Shown piece after piece: positions 33,037 to 44,128 of a stretch of DNA of 64,000 nt. A model generated the notes under the pieces. That model saw only the letters and a program-made list of their open reading frames with translations, did not search any database and was not told the DNA's origin. This stretch comes from Petrolisthes cinctipes. Lineage: Eukaryota; Arthropoda; Malacostraca; Decapoda; Porcellanidae. Within the stretch, counting starts at the first letter, position 1. Every line of letters begins with the position of its first letter. Both the position numbers and the translations under genes were made by a program. Where the stretch lies: positions 372,001 to 436,000 of the forward strand of contig JAWQEG010000720.1 in the NCBI GenBank assembly GCA_033782935.1. The letters run 5' to 3'.

Positions 33037-33251
33037 TACACTCGCCAGCACTGCCACGTGGACAGGGGCTCACACATAATCAGAAATGTAGCACCACTGT
33101 GATTATTTAGCTCGAAACAATCTACGTATGTGAGATGGAGTATCCTCGATACACTAGCACATGAAGTGAACTTTGTTGCATAAGGAACTGAATCAGTTAA
33201 ATCTCTTAAATATGTGAGCCCCTGTACCACGAGGCAGTGCTGGCGACTGTA
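33037..33251. mobile_element. 215-bp MITE with about 38-bp TIRs at a TA target
   Basis: The left end TACACTCGCCAGCACTGCCA followed by CGTGGACAGGGGCTCACA is matched by the inverted right end TACAGTCGCCAGCACTGCCT, CGTGGTACAGGGGCTCACA at 33212-33251. TA at both borders fits a Tc1/mariner-type nonautonomous element. There is no coding sequence. Confidence 0.8.
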
Positions 33252-34690
33252 CACCTCTAAGCCCCTTTTGCATAAACGGTTTCTCTTTTCCAGTCTGTTT
33301 CCCTCCAGACTTACGTAAAGTTGCTAGTATTTCTCGAGTCCATGACTCACCTTAGTCACCTAACAATAATATTTTGATTTGTAATAGGAGAGTTCGGAGT
33401 CTATACAAGTCAAACAAACAGTAAAGCTTGTAAACCTGAAAAAAAAAATATATTACAGCTTTTGTTGATATTCACGCACTATTCTATGCAATGAAAAGTC
33501 TATTGTATTACTTGATTGTGGTCTGTCGCTGAGTTATCAACATAAGCCGAATATAATATACACACCAAAACATGTGGACAGTGTTGCCACAACGCTGTAA
33601 AAACAAACCTCACCACTATCTCCCAGATTTATGTTACTGCATATTATTAAGTCAATAACAATGTAAATTATTGTTCACAATAATTATTACTGCTTTTTCA
33701 TCAGGCTGAATCTATATAAAGATTGCGTAGGCGTTAATAGGGAGACTAGTTTTTTCCATCTAGGCATGGCAATACTTACAGGCAGCTCGAATCGTCCAAA
33801 GTTGGTTAATATGCGAGAGGGCAGGCAGAGAGAGCGACAAAACACGGAAGTATCAATAGGGGACGGCCTATGGGTAGGAACGTGTGGGGGAAGGGGGATC
33901 GGGAACACAGAAAATGGGAGTATATCGGGAATGACTGAGTTAGAGTGGGCAGCGCGTGGGGATAGGGAGGGGAGGGTAAAATGGAGGAGGGTAAAATGGG
34001 GGTGTGGAATACAGAGCACGGCAGTTCCAAGGGGGGTGACTGAAGTAGAGTGGAGAGCGCGGGTAGCGAGTACAAAGGATGTCAGGCGTGGGGAAAAAAA
34101 AAGGAATAGGTTGAAACAATGAATAGGAATGTTACTGGGGGACAGGTAGGGAAAGCATAAATGATGAAGGGTGTATTGGGTACAGTATGACAGGTACACA
34201 GGGTGTGATAATGGCAACGTGGGAAATACAGGTACACACAAGTAGCATAAGTAATGGCGGGCCCGGAGGCCCAGTAAAATAACAAAAGCGGCACAGAAAA
34301 AAATGGGGTCAAAGTAGCACTTGGGGAGAGTTCACAAAGGAAAAGAATGGGAAGTGAATGTAAATGTACTAGTACTTAGGTTCCGTTATGTAGGGCTTCA
34401 CGGGGCTGACGAAGGTGAGGCACGAGGCACGGTCGAGTTAGTACTAACTAGACCGTGGCACGAGGGAGCAGCGTCGCGTGGCGGCGGCGTGGGGTTGCTG
34501 GCGAAGGTGGAGCACGTGGTAGTAGCGAAGATCACGTCGTAGGGTGGTTGACGAAGGTTGGCGTCTTCGGGCATCCAAGGCACCCCGAGCGTAGTGTGTG
34601 TGTGAGAGAGAGAAACTAAGGGAAGAGAAGGCCGTGGAACGGGGGAAATACGGGGCACACAATGGGGAACTGTCACACAGGGTAGGGCGG
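33252..34690. other. Noncoding; hAT-like end motif at 33579; G-rich from 33780
   Basis: CAGTGTTGCCACAACG at 33579 resembles the hAT-type ends elsewhere in the window, with no partner found. 33780-34690 is G/A-rich on the plus strand with open but composition-driven frames. No gene is supported. Confidence 0.35.
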
Positions 34691-34840
34691 CTGGGGGAGC
34701 ACATGGGGCTGGGGGACAGTGAACAGGGGTAGCAAGGGGCGCACATGGGGCTGGGGTGCAGTGAACAGGGGTAGCAAGGGGCACACATGGGGCTGGGGTG
34801 CAGTGAACAGGGGTAGCAAGGGGCGCACGTGGGGCTTGGG
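34691..34840. repeat. About 45-bp minisatellite
   Basis: Three to four units with GGGGCTGGGGTGCAGTGAAC and AGGGGTAGCAAGGGGCGCAC follow head to tail. The minus-strand Pro/Cys-rich frames over it are explained by the repeat. Confidence 0.8.
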
Positions 34841-35254
34841 AGGACGACAATTAGTGGGGGACACAAAACTGGGCAAAGAAATGGCGGGACTGGGAGAGTA
34901 GAGGTGTCGAATAAGAGACGAGCGGGGAGTGACGAGACACAAGGGTAGGGAGACGAAAGAGTGGACGGCAGGAAGGGAAGCGAGGCGAGAAGCACGGGAA
35001 TTATACTACAGTAATGCAAATGGTGGAGGAGGAAGAGCACTGGGGAGTTAACATTGATATACACAACCAAAATAAATTAGGAGGGCAACATGTATGTACG
35101 TGTGTATAGGGGTACCTTGTGGAACAGGGGGCAACGAACACGTGGAGGTGGAGTGTGGAGCCTCTTCTTGGGGTGGAAGCCAGCCAGGAGCTTGATGACG
35201 TCGTAGGGCTTGGTCCTACTGGCTTAGTATGAGTGCTACTACTCTGGGGTCACC
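34841..35254. other. Noncoding, possibly internal leader of the adjacent LTR-like element
   Basis: No gene is recognised. On the minus strand this would follow the LTR-like block and its TGGTGACCCC motif. Confidence 0.3.
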
Positions 35255-36060
35255 AGTTATAACGTCAGGAGGTCGTTACTACCCAGGGTGTATAGTAGAC
35301 TACAATACTAGGCACAGTTTATTAAGTAATACACAAGTTAGTATGTGGTAGTCCCAAGGACCAGACTAGGGCCTTCCCGTCTGCCTGGAGGTGTGTTGCT
35401 TGTCGTGTAACTTGTATCTTCGAAGGGTCTTGGTGTATGTGCTGGAGTCTTGCTGTAGCGTGGGAGCTTCGCGTGGAGAAGTAAGGTGAGCGTGGGGAAC
35501 ATCAGGAGCGGGGGAGGCAGGTCTGGCTGGTGGCTGGCCCAGGAGCTAAGTGAGTCTGCTATCCTAGGACGGGGAAGGTATGCGCTAGCCTTGGTGATAC
35601 ATAGAAAATGGAACTTCTGGTGATTGGGTCACTACAGTACCAACTGTCTGGCCTCTGCTCCTCAACACCGCTATCCCACGTTCATCTGTGGACAACTGTA
35701 CACTTCTCCACATACACACAGTCTGTCACTCTATAAATATATCGCCTTAATGACCATTATGTAGTCGATAGGAGTTAAGCCCAACACACACCTGACACTA
35801 ATTGATTATGGCTTGTGACTATACCAGAAGTATACTCTCCACTTTTTACGTATTTAACACCACGTACACTTTAGTAATCAAGAACATGACACGTACTCTG
35901 GTATAAAATTAATTTCCTCATAAGATACATTTCCATATTCTGTCAGCTACAATATGACTAAATTCTATGTGGTTCGAATTAATAACAAAAGACAGTTCGC
36001 CATCTATCCTAAGTTGTTTGTTTAGTCATTGAAAGCATAGCTGCATGATTCATTTAATTT
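35255..36060 (-). other. Possible LTR (minus orientation), partial
   Basis: On the minus strand the block contains AATAAACTGTGCC (near 35320), ends near GACGTTATAAC and is followed by TGGTGACCCCAGAGTAG. This order (polyadenylation signal, LTR end, TGG-starting primer-binding-like site) resembles an LTR retrotransposon leader. The 5' end of the LTR, a gag or pol and a second LTR are not found. A 75-bp part (35718-35790) recurs at 37207-37290 on the far side of an inserted LINE fragment. Confidence 0.3.
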
Positions 36061-36079
36061 GTGGCTGTCTGGGGGAACC

Positions 36080-36104
36080 GATTTTTTTTTTTTTTTTTTT
36101 TTTG
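36080..36104. repeat. Poly-T tract
   Basis: A run of about 24 T directly precedes the LINE fragment and may mark its border. Confidence 0.85.
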
Positions 36105-36164
36105 CACTATGGGGCCGTATAAGAAGACACACGCGCAACTCATACAGACACTACACAAAACATA

Positions 36165-37024
36165 CGTACTGTCCACTTCTCCTCATTCCTCCATCAAAGA
36201 TCCATACTGCCTCTCCACTGATGGCTCATTGCAAGTAGATGGTGCAGCAGGTTGTGCCGTTTTCTCTCCTGACTTGGAGTCACCTCCAGGGGGCTGGGTT
36301 GGCCGTCGTCTCTGTAACCACTCTAGCTCAACATTGAGTGAACTGTATGCTATTCTGGATGCTGTTAGTCTTGTTTTTCAACGTGGAGTGAATGCTGCCA
36401 TCATTTGTGACTCCAAACCTGCCCTTCAATACCTCTCTAGTGTTCAGCCCACAAACTCTACTGTTGTTCAGCAGAATTTTACTTGACTGTCAAATTTTTA
36501 TGGGTGCCATCCCATGTAGGTTTACGTCACAATGGTACAGTTGACAGACTCGCGAAGGAAACCTACCATCTGCCTCCTCGTGGTGCTGGACGTCCTCTCT
36601 CCCTGACATGTTACCTCTCTAGAGTCCGCTCCGCTGCTCTCCTCCCGGTACGGCGACGCAGGGATGCAGAGAGGCCCTTCAGCATCTCCATCATCCATTG
36701 CGAGTCTGTCTGTCATCACAAATATTCCTACTGTCGTCGGGGCCTCATGGTTTGGAGGCACAATGTAGTCTCTGCTCGTTTGAGGCTTGGCTATCGGCCA
36801 CCGTGGCAGGTTGCTGGGATGGAGGGCAAGCCTCCCTTCACTGAGTGTCGCTTGTGTCAAGCACCTCGTGCTAACACTAGAAAATACTATTGCCTGGCCT
36901 GCCTTACAGTCCGAAACTTGCTGACCCGGTGCCTGCTGCTTGATGTGGTTTGTCATCACCAGCTGAACCACCATGTTTTAGAGGAACTTCTGGTACGCCA
37001 CCCTCGTTGTGGTGGATTTAAGTA
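36165..37024 (+). pseudogene. Jockey-like LINE 3' end: RNase H and C-terminal domain
   Basis: The frame to 36486 encodes RNase H: DPYCLSTDGSLQVDGAAG (first Asp), SSSTLSELYAILDAV (Glu), IICDSKPALQYL (Asp). A small deletion and frameshift at about 36480 separate it from the next frame (36483-37024): KFLWVPSHVGLRHNGTVDRL (His/Asp of RNase H), then SARLRLGYRPPWQV and the Cys-rich ECRLCQAP block, ending at TAA 37025 after RHPRCGGF. It is the same family as the longer copy at 47372-51103, which supplies the order of domains. It is 5'-truncated and dead. Confidence 0.85.
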
Positions 37025-37451
37025 GGTCATAATGTAAATATTTGTGTGTATTCTCGTGCTTCATACTGTTATGTTTTCGTGATCTGTGTGTGTTAGTGTG
37101 TGTATGTGTGTTTGTAGTCAGGATTTTCATGGGTCCCGCCTACCCTTATGTTTTGTCGTCTGTCTTTTGATTGACGTCACGGCCCAATGAAAAAAATATA
37201 TATATCCATAAACACACACTCTATCACTCTATAAATACATCACCTTAATGACCATTTCAAAGTTACTAGGCGTTAAGCCCTATTAACCAAATCACTCTAA
37301 AAACATGGGAATTTAGAAAATTGGCCCAGTTCTAGGCACCCTCTGACTTAGACCCATCATTTTGAGTTCATGTATCTGTCCAGCATATTTTTAAAGCCAT
37401 TCAGTGTTTTTGCATTTACTATCTCTCTTGGAAGCTAGGGCAAAGTTCATG
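37025..37451. other. LINE 3' UTR and duplicated flank
   Basis: 37025-37200 is GT-rich 3' UTR ending in TA repeats. 37207-37290 (CTCTATAAATACATCACCTT, AATGACCATT, GGCGTTAAGCCC) repeats 35718-35790 in the same orientation. Confidence 0.5.
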
Positions 37452-37560
37452 AAGATTCATGGTGTTGACGATGGCGTTGTACCGGTACGATGACTCCATA
37501 GAAAACCAGCTGAACCATCGTACTGGTACCACCCCATGGTCAACACTGCAGATGTTCTTC
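37452..37560. mobile_element. MITE family I, copy 3
   Basis: The left part TCATGGTGTTGACGATGGCG and right end (reverse complement of GAAGAACATCTGCAGTGTTG) are family I ends. Inner inverted repeats TACCGGTACGATG and CATCGTACTGGTAC form a hairpin. The first bases of the left end have diverged. Confidence 0.7.
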
Positions 37561-37660
37561 TATACGGTTTCTTATTCCACTTGCCCACTACTCTATTTCC
37601 AAATCAGTGTCTTCCTATTTCGTCTCTGAAACCGTATTTCTTCAAATGCAATAATAACTT

Positions 37661-37730
37661 TGGTGTTGACGATCGATGGCGTGACACAGGTACGAAGGCT
37701 CTGTTGTTTGTCTATGCAGTCATCGTATTG
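37661..37730. mobile_element. MITE family I, partial copy 4
   Basis: TGGTGTTGACGATCGATGGC, then TACGAAGGCTCTGTTGTTTG and TCTATG, match one end and the interior of copy 2. The other end is missing. Confidence 0.5.
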
Positions 37731-38095
37731 CCCCAATCACACACATTATCTGGAATCGATAAGAGATAAGTATTTTGATAGACAGATACAGACAACTCCA
37801 CTCAGAGGAAGACACGCCAACGGGTAAGTTCATACTTTCTTTTGTACAGTTCCGAAAAGTGAGTGTTAGTAGAATCCTTAAGTGGGTAATAAAAATTGGT
37901 AAATCTGGAACAATAGATTCCTCCAGACTATTCCAAGCAACAAGATACCAATATTTTTGTAAAGCTAGTCCTATTTCCTGGCATACTTTGGAAGAATATA
38001 TACTTGTATCGACCACTTCATTTTACACTCAGTCACTCATTGAAGATCTCTTAATGTTTTCCCAGGCTTCTGTTATTCATTATCCTACAGATTAA
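37731..38095. other. Noncoding, no confident feature
   Basis: Both strands show open frames of about 100 codons (37775-38095 plus, 38016-37720 minus) without a recognisable domain or coding-like feature. I do not call a gene. Confidence 0.35.
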
Positions 38096-38192
38096 GTGAT
38101 TTACTAAAAGATATATGTGGCAAATTTAATCATCTTATATCGAGGGCCTACTATTCTGTTTACAATTGTGATTTACTGAGCCTGCGTTAAAA

Positions 38193-38270
<78 letters not shown>

Positions 38271-38417
38271 TTTTATCGTCTTACATCGAGGGTCAACTGT
38301 ATAATATAAGGGATTTACGAAGCCTGTGTTAAAAGGATAGTGATAAATTTATTCATATTATATTTAGGGCCTACTGTATATATAAGTGATTTACTGAGTC
38401 TGTACTAAAAGGATATA
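38096..38417. repeat. About 75-bp tandem repeat with (TA)n, site of the LINE insertion
   Basis: Units with TTATATCGAGGGCCTACT, GTGATTTACTGAGCCTG and TTAAAAGGATATAT occur about three times. A (TA)n run of about 65 bases sits at 38197-38263. The array resumes at 43013 after the LINE (ACTAAAAGGATATATG, then CTTATATCGAGGGC), so it was split by the insertion. Confidence 0.8.
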
Positions 38418-40445
38418 CATACATACATGTGTATACCAGGTCTTCATCTCCTTGCTGGAGGTAGCTCCGTCACGTCGCACACCCTCCGAAGCAAAATGCC
38501 CAAAAGTAGACCCCCCCCCCCCACAAACATACACTCCACATTTCAACCCCCCAATCCCTGTTAGAGGAGGGAGCAACCCCCACCGCACAACCGCATCCCC
38601 TTGTGGGACTACAAGGGGCACAGCTATGTTTACAACCATAGCAAGGCCCGAGAGCAAAAGCTGGTTTACCCCTGTCACTTAACTACAGGACAAACTCCCC
38701 CTCCAGCATGGCCATGGACCACACTCAATGCAGGCCCCTCCTCCAAGGACTGTGAAGCCGCGTCCATTTTTCAAGCATTCACCATCCTCCTCCACTCGTT
38801 TCTGTCACGCACAATCACTATACCTCGCTCCACAGATACACTTCTTCCACTCAGAGCTCCTTTTACGGTGTCCACCCATCTCCTCTGTTGCCTTCCTCTC
38901 CTCCTTACACCTCCCACATCTGAGCCCCCTATCCTCTTCACCATTCTATTCTCCTCCATTCTCTCCACATGTCTAAACCATCTCAACACACTCTGCTCTG
39001 CACGGCCTGCTAACTCTCTCACGACACCTGTCCATCTCCTCACTTCTCATTCCTAACTCTGTCCATTCAAGTCATACCACAAATGCTTCTCAGACACCTC
39101 ATCTCTACTACATTCAACCTTCTCTTCTTACATTCTCCCATACTCCATGTTTCCGCTCCATACAGTGCAGTAGGCAGTGCTATCCCTTTGTACAACTTCC
39201 TCTTTACGTCCATTCTCAGTGACTTACAGCCAAACATCCTATTCATTCCTCCTAGCACCTTTCCAACCTCATTTACTCTAGATTTTACCTCTGTCTCTAT
39301 TTTGCTATCCACCGTCACCTTTGACCCCAAATACTTAAAGCACTCCACCTCCTCCAATATTTCACCATCTAGCATTACATTCATCCTTTTATCCTCTGCT
39401 CCCCTCCTACATCTCATTACTTTGCTCTTTGCCACGTTCACTCTCAGTTTCCTCCTCCTGCACACCCGTCCAAACTCCTGCACTAACATACTCAGTTCCT
39501 TTTCTGACTCTGCCACTAACGCCATATTATCAGCAAACAGTAATTGATTAAGCTCCAACTCTCTTCCTCTGCAGTCTACCAAGCTCAGTCCTCTCTCCAT
39601 CATCCTGGCATTTGCCTCTCTTACCACACCGTCCATATAAATATTAAACAACCATGTTGACATTGACGGAGTCCCACGTTTACTGAGAACCATTCACTCA
39701 CATTACTTTCCACTCTAACACACGTTCTACTGTTCACATAGAAACTGTTCACCCCTCTCAATGATTTCCCATTCAGCCCGCACAACTGCAAAACCTTCCA
39801 CAATCCCTTTCTATCAATTCTGTCATATGCTTTCTCGAGATCTATAAATGTCCAAACTACTTCTTTACTTTTCTCTAAATAATTTTCACACACCTGCCTT
39901 ACTGCAGATATCTGGTCCACACAACCTCTTCCTCTCCTAAAGCCACTTTGTTCTTCACCAATCACAGCCTCCGTACCCTCTCTGACTCTCTTTATCATCA
40001 CCTTCCCATACAGCTTTCCTACTACATTTAACAGGCTTATACCCCTGAAACTAATAATTGGTATCTATCCCCTTTTCCCTTATATAGAGGTACTACACAA
40101 ACACTCACTCAATTTATTAGGATCTTACCACTGTCAAAACATACCATCAACAACCTTACCAACTATTCCATCATACTTGTTCCACCATATTTCAGACATT
40201 CTACAGCGCATCCATCCAAACCTGAAGCTTTCCCTGTTTTCATTTCTTTCACTGCCTCCTCCTCCACCTCCTTCTTTCTTATCGGCTCCTCATTTAATCC
40301 CTCCAATCTGTTTACTCCATTTCCTCTTCCAAACACAACAATCTTTGCTTTTCTATCCTCATCAACATTCAGCAATCCCTCAAAATACTCGGCCCATCTC
40401 CTCTCAACTGCCGTCTTCTCAACCAGCATGGTTCCTGTCAATAAT

Positions 40446-42121
40446 TAACATCATTAAAGGTAAGATTAACTTTTTCAATTTATGATGTAACACAAAAACA
40501 ACTGAGGTAACATTCTTGTATACTTTTTTCGTATAATATTCAATGGTTATTATCAAGCACTAAACGCTGAAAAATACTTACACAATAACTGAATAAGAAT
40601 CATGAACCAGAATGCTCTTTATTAAATGAAGCAAATGTTAATACCTTTATATTACATGTGTCAAGAGTTGATACCACTAACACACACTTCCATTTCCCCC
40701 GTATCTACCTAACAGTTTATAATCGTCGTGTCAAATATCAAGGCTCTCATTATCCCTCATGTGATAGCAACCTTGTAATATTCTGAATACTTTTGATAAT
40801 AGCCTGTTGTATTGAATATAGTGAACACGTGCTGTTTGATAATTTACTATGAATCCCTCGGTATTTCATCTGTTTCTAGGTAGCAAAAATATTTATTTGG
40901 GCAGATAATACTTGTGAGCAGAGGCCAGGGAGATTGCGTCTGGCACCCACAAGCTTGTCAGTAGTATTTTTTTTTTTACATTAATTAGAGACTGACGTTG
41001 ACTCTAGTCTCGTTAGCCCACATTAGTTTTGATACTCGAAGAGGATTATAATTTGGTTGAAAACCAAGGGTACTGAAGAATGAGTGTGGAAATATTCCAT
41101 CTCCAACATGTTGTCAGTCCTGATGACCTGAAGATGTGTAAGGTGGTGCAGTCAGTCAGTTCACAAGGCAAGGTGTATATGGAAAGTCACACTAATATCA
41201 ACCTTGTAGCAGAAGACAGTAAAGACCAATACGGCATCAAATACAATTGTATGAGTAGTGGTAGAGTGTATATGGAATGTCACACTAATATCAACCTTGT
41301 AGCAGAAGACAGTAAAGACCAATACGGCATCAAATACAACGGTGTGAGTATTGGGAAGGTGTTGTATGATGGGAAACACAGGATTTCAGACCTCAACACG
41401 CCTTCAATAAAGTTTAATTTTAAGAAATGTTGAAAATGGTGGCCAGTTTCTTTATTAATTAACATGTTCGATGAAACCTCAACTGTGCATCCCATGCATT
41501 ACTTGATGGAACTAGAGTATTACAATGTTTAAATAATTATGAATATAGTTCTCTCGCAACTCATGACAGATAAAACCAATAGAACCTCTGTCACCAACAT
41601 TATTATGTTATGTGTGTGTGTACTGGCTTATATATATATATAAGTATATTACATGCACACAGAAAAGAGAGATACACACAGAGAAGAGAGATACAGAGGA
41701 AATAATAATTTTAGCTACCAAGAGACTAATGACAAAACAAGGGTTTCATAGTCAAATTCCAATAATTCAATACAACAGGCTATTATTGAAAGTATTCAGA
41801 ATATTACAAGGCTGCTATCACATGAGGGATAATGAGAGCCTTGATTATATACTGTTATGTAGATACGGGGGAAATGGAAGTGTGTGTTAGTGGTATCAAC
41901 ACTTGACACGTGTAATATAAAGGTATTCACATTTACTTTATTTAATAAAGAGCATTCTGGTTCATAATTCTTATTCAGTTATTGTGTAAGTATTTTTCAG
42001 TGTTTAGTGCTTGATTATAACCATTGAATATTATACGAAAAATGTATACAATAATGTTACTTCAGTTGCTTTTGTGTTACATCATAATTTGAAAAAGTTA
42101 ATCTTACATTTAATGATGTTA
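40446..42121. mobile_element. Nonautonomous DNA element with about 360-bp terminal inverted repeats
   Basis: The left arm 40446-40815 (TAACATCATTAAAGGTAAGA...) is repeated inverted at 41766-42121 (...TCTTACATTTAATGATGTTA), with matching blocks such as GAATATTATACGAAAAATGT against its complement. Identity is high (above 90 percent by eye). ATAAT occurs at both borders (40441-40445 and 42122-42126), a weak 5-bp duplication in AT-rich sequence. The 950-bp middle contains only a 117-codon frame. The superfamily is not recognised. The element lies inside the LINE. Confidence 0.8.
41080..41433 (+). CDS. Hypothetical 117-residue frame inside the long-TIR element
   Basis: The frame starts at an ATG (MSVEIFHLQHVVSPDDLKMC) and contains two copies of a 31-residue segment (GKVYMESHTNINLVAEDSKD / GRVYMECHTNINLVAEDSKD), reflecting a 93-bp direct duplication at about 41173-41358. 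No known domain is recognised. The residue composition is unlike the microsatellite frames, and both repeat copies keep the frame, but the duplication unit is a multiple of three by construction. It is the only candidate gene of the element and may equally be a chance frame. Confidence 0.3.
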   Translation: MSVEIFHLQHVVSPDDLKMCKVVQSVSSQGKVYMESHTNINLVAEDSKDQYGIKYNCMSSGRVYMECHTNINLVAEDSKDQYGIKYNGVSIGKVLYDGKHRISDLNTPSIKFNFKKC

Positions 42122-42126
42122 ATAAT

Positions 42127-42353
42127 AATATCGGTATATAAATTGATAACTAGGCTTCCACACATTTTTCACCTCCCCAAGAATAATTTCTCACCTCTCT
42201 TGTATAGGCATACCCCCCCCCCCCTTTCTACCCTCCTCAAATCCCTCCCACCAGTGAATAGTTCGAGCGAGCAGAGCTTACAACTAGTGTTTCAGGGTTA
42301 TCTCGGCCAACGTTGACAACGCTGGGTGGGCCTCGCGGGAGTGTGAACAGCTG
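42127..42353. other. Unexplained spacer within the LINE insertion zone
   Basis: This 227-bp stretch (with C runs near 42210-42220) belongs neither to the LINE nor to the two TIR elements beside it. It shows no repeat or frame. Confidence 0.4.
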
Positions 42354-42510
42354 TACAATCATGGTCAAAAGTCCTGCAACCTGGTGAATAAAAGAGGCAT
42401 TTGAGTGCATCTTATGAACCAATATTGCAGAGACCAACAGCGATGGTTTCGGATCATTTTACGAAGCCATCTCATTGGAAGGTGTTGCAGGACTATTGAC
42501 CGTGCCTGTA
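42354..42510. mobile_element. Tc1/mariner-like MITE, 157 bp
   Basis: The left end TACAATCATGGTCAAAAGTC followed by CTGCAAC and the inverted right end (TACAGGCACGGTCAATAGTC, CTGCAAC read on the minus strand) form 27-bp TIRs that begin at TA. GGTCAA(A/T)AGT is typical of Tc1/mariner ends. There is no coding capacity. The LINE sequence resumes immediately at 42511. Confidence 0.78.
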
Positions 42511-43026
42511 CCATCCTCTGCTTTCACCCTTTCCTTTTTCCCTGATGTTCCTTTCCTTATCCTCTTGACTTCCTTCCAGAATTTTGTTTTATTTTCCTGG
42601 AAATTTTCAGTTAACTTTCCCCCCACCTATCATCTGCCCTTACTTTAGCATCCCGTACAGCTCTCCTTGTTCTATTTCTCTACTCCTTGTAACACTCACA
42701 CGATTCCTGATCTTTTCTCAGTAACCATACTTCAAACGCTCGCCTTTTTTCCACTATAACTGCCTTAACTTCCTCACACCACCATTCACTACCCTTCCTC
42801 AAACCACCCCAACCCGTCTCCAACCACAAACCTCTCCGTACATCCTACTAATGCCCTTTTAAACATTTCCCATTCCTCCTCTACTCCACCTGTCTCCCTC
42901 TCCTTTACTCCATTCCAATTCCTAGCAATCTCCTCTTGATACTCCAACATCTTCTCTTTCTTGCTCAGCTCACTCACTTTTAAAGCCCTATTTACTCCTT
43001 CCCTATTTCTTGACTAAAAGGATATA

Positions 43027-44077
43027 TGTACTATATTTAATTATCTTATATCGAGGGCTGTATTGTAATAGCCCTGTGTGTATAATCAAGGTTAGTTTTT
43101 ATACAGTCTCCTCCACTGCCGCGTTCATCACTCCAGCATTGTCAATGTGTGTAACCCACAAGGTGTGAACCTCCAGTGTCGTCGACTCTAGTATCCGAAA
43201 CACATACCAATATGAGTCAGTGTGAGGTTGATTGAGGGGTGGTGGGGGCTTGGGTGTGGCGTGGTGTTCTATTGAGGCAGGGTATGGCTGAGACTGTAAG
43301 CAGTAATACAGTCGTCTCGGCCAGGGACAGTTTTAAAGAATATTCAATATAGGTCAGAGATTATTTATAGTAACACATCGTATAGTTATTATTTCATCAT
43401 CTACATCATAACGTTAATGATAGTTACTACACGTAATTATCTCGTGTGGAATTTGAGCACGTCACCTTGTTTCTATAACATTCCACACCACCATTAGGCC
43501 TCATAAGTAAAGATAAGCTCGTGCCTGCAAGTTAGTCATTGCAATATGGTAATTATTTTGTGACGATGACACAGATTTGTCAGTAACAACATGTTCAACA
43601 TTTGATGATCATAATGAACAGTAGTAATGGCGTACTGAAAGTTGTCATTATAAGTTGTTTCTTGTCAATTCCGCCCAAAGAAAATTCACTGTACATTTTA
43701 CATTACATAATGAACCTTTCACAGCCTTTATTGTTCACATTATTCTGTGATCATAAAGTGATTGGTTGAGAATGGAAACATAAATCGTATCATTAAGGTG
43801 TTAGATGCTTCATATATATTGGAGTTGATAAATGCAATTGAGCTGCAAATTGTTGGTTGATTCAGGGTATACATAAGTTAATATTCTGATATTTCACGTT
43901 GATAAAGATTACCTTGCACCTTATTATGTGATATACAATACCTCATTTACACAAGACGAATTACTTAATTAAATCAATTGAATTTAGGCTATGACACTCT
44001 GATGCTAGTAAAACCTAAATCCGTATGTAAACCTAGCTTAGCGAGTGCCACAACAGTGCAGACCAATAATTAATGTT

Positions 44078-44128
<51 letters not shown>

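Larger units (their letters stand above)
38418..43012 (-). pseudogene. LINE (RTE-like or related) with exact 14-bp target duplication, catalytic residue lost, split by nested insertions
   Basis: ACTAAAAGGATATA flanks the element exactly at 38404-38417 and 43013-43026. Minus-strand coding is readable in order: 42977-42540 (MLEYQEEIARNWNGVKERE; EVKRIRKG), 40441-40163 (LVEKTAVERRWAEYFEGLLN, KTGKASGLDGCAVE), 40001-39621 (EEQSGFRRGRGCVDQISAVR, TFIDLEKAYDRIDRKGLWKV), 39693-39067 (WLFNIYMDGVVREANARMME, ECFKYLGSKV) and 39043-38771 (VLRWFRHVERMEENRMVKRI). The RT catalytic motif reads FADN instead of F/Y-A-D-D, so it lacks the second Asp. Frames shift at several points and the 5' end is truncated at 43012. 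The interval 40441-42510 is later insertion. The endonuclease is absent. The clade name is a guess. Confidence 0.82.

Noticed and set aside
33687..35070. Long minus-strand frames of 150-208 codons
   Set aside because: They follow C-rich composition and a 45-bp minisatellite, no domain is recognisable, and they overlap in several frames.
37720..38095. Overlapping frames of about 100 codons on both strands
   Set aside because: No domain, start context or splice signal favours either. The region is next to MITEs and a tandem repeat.
41080..41433. Treating the 117-residue frame as a transposase
   Set aside because: It is too short, lacks acidic catalytic spacing and contains a recent internal duplication. 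It is kept only as a hypothetical frame.
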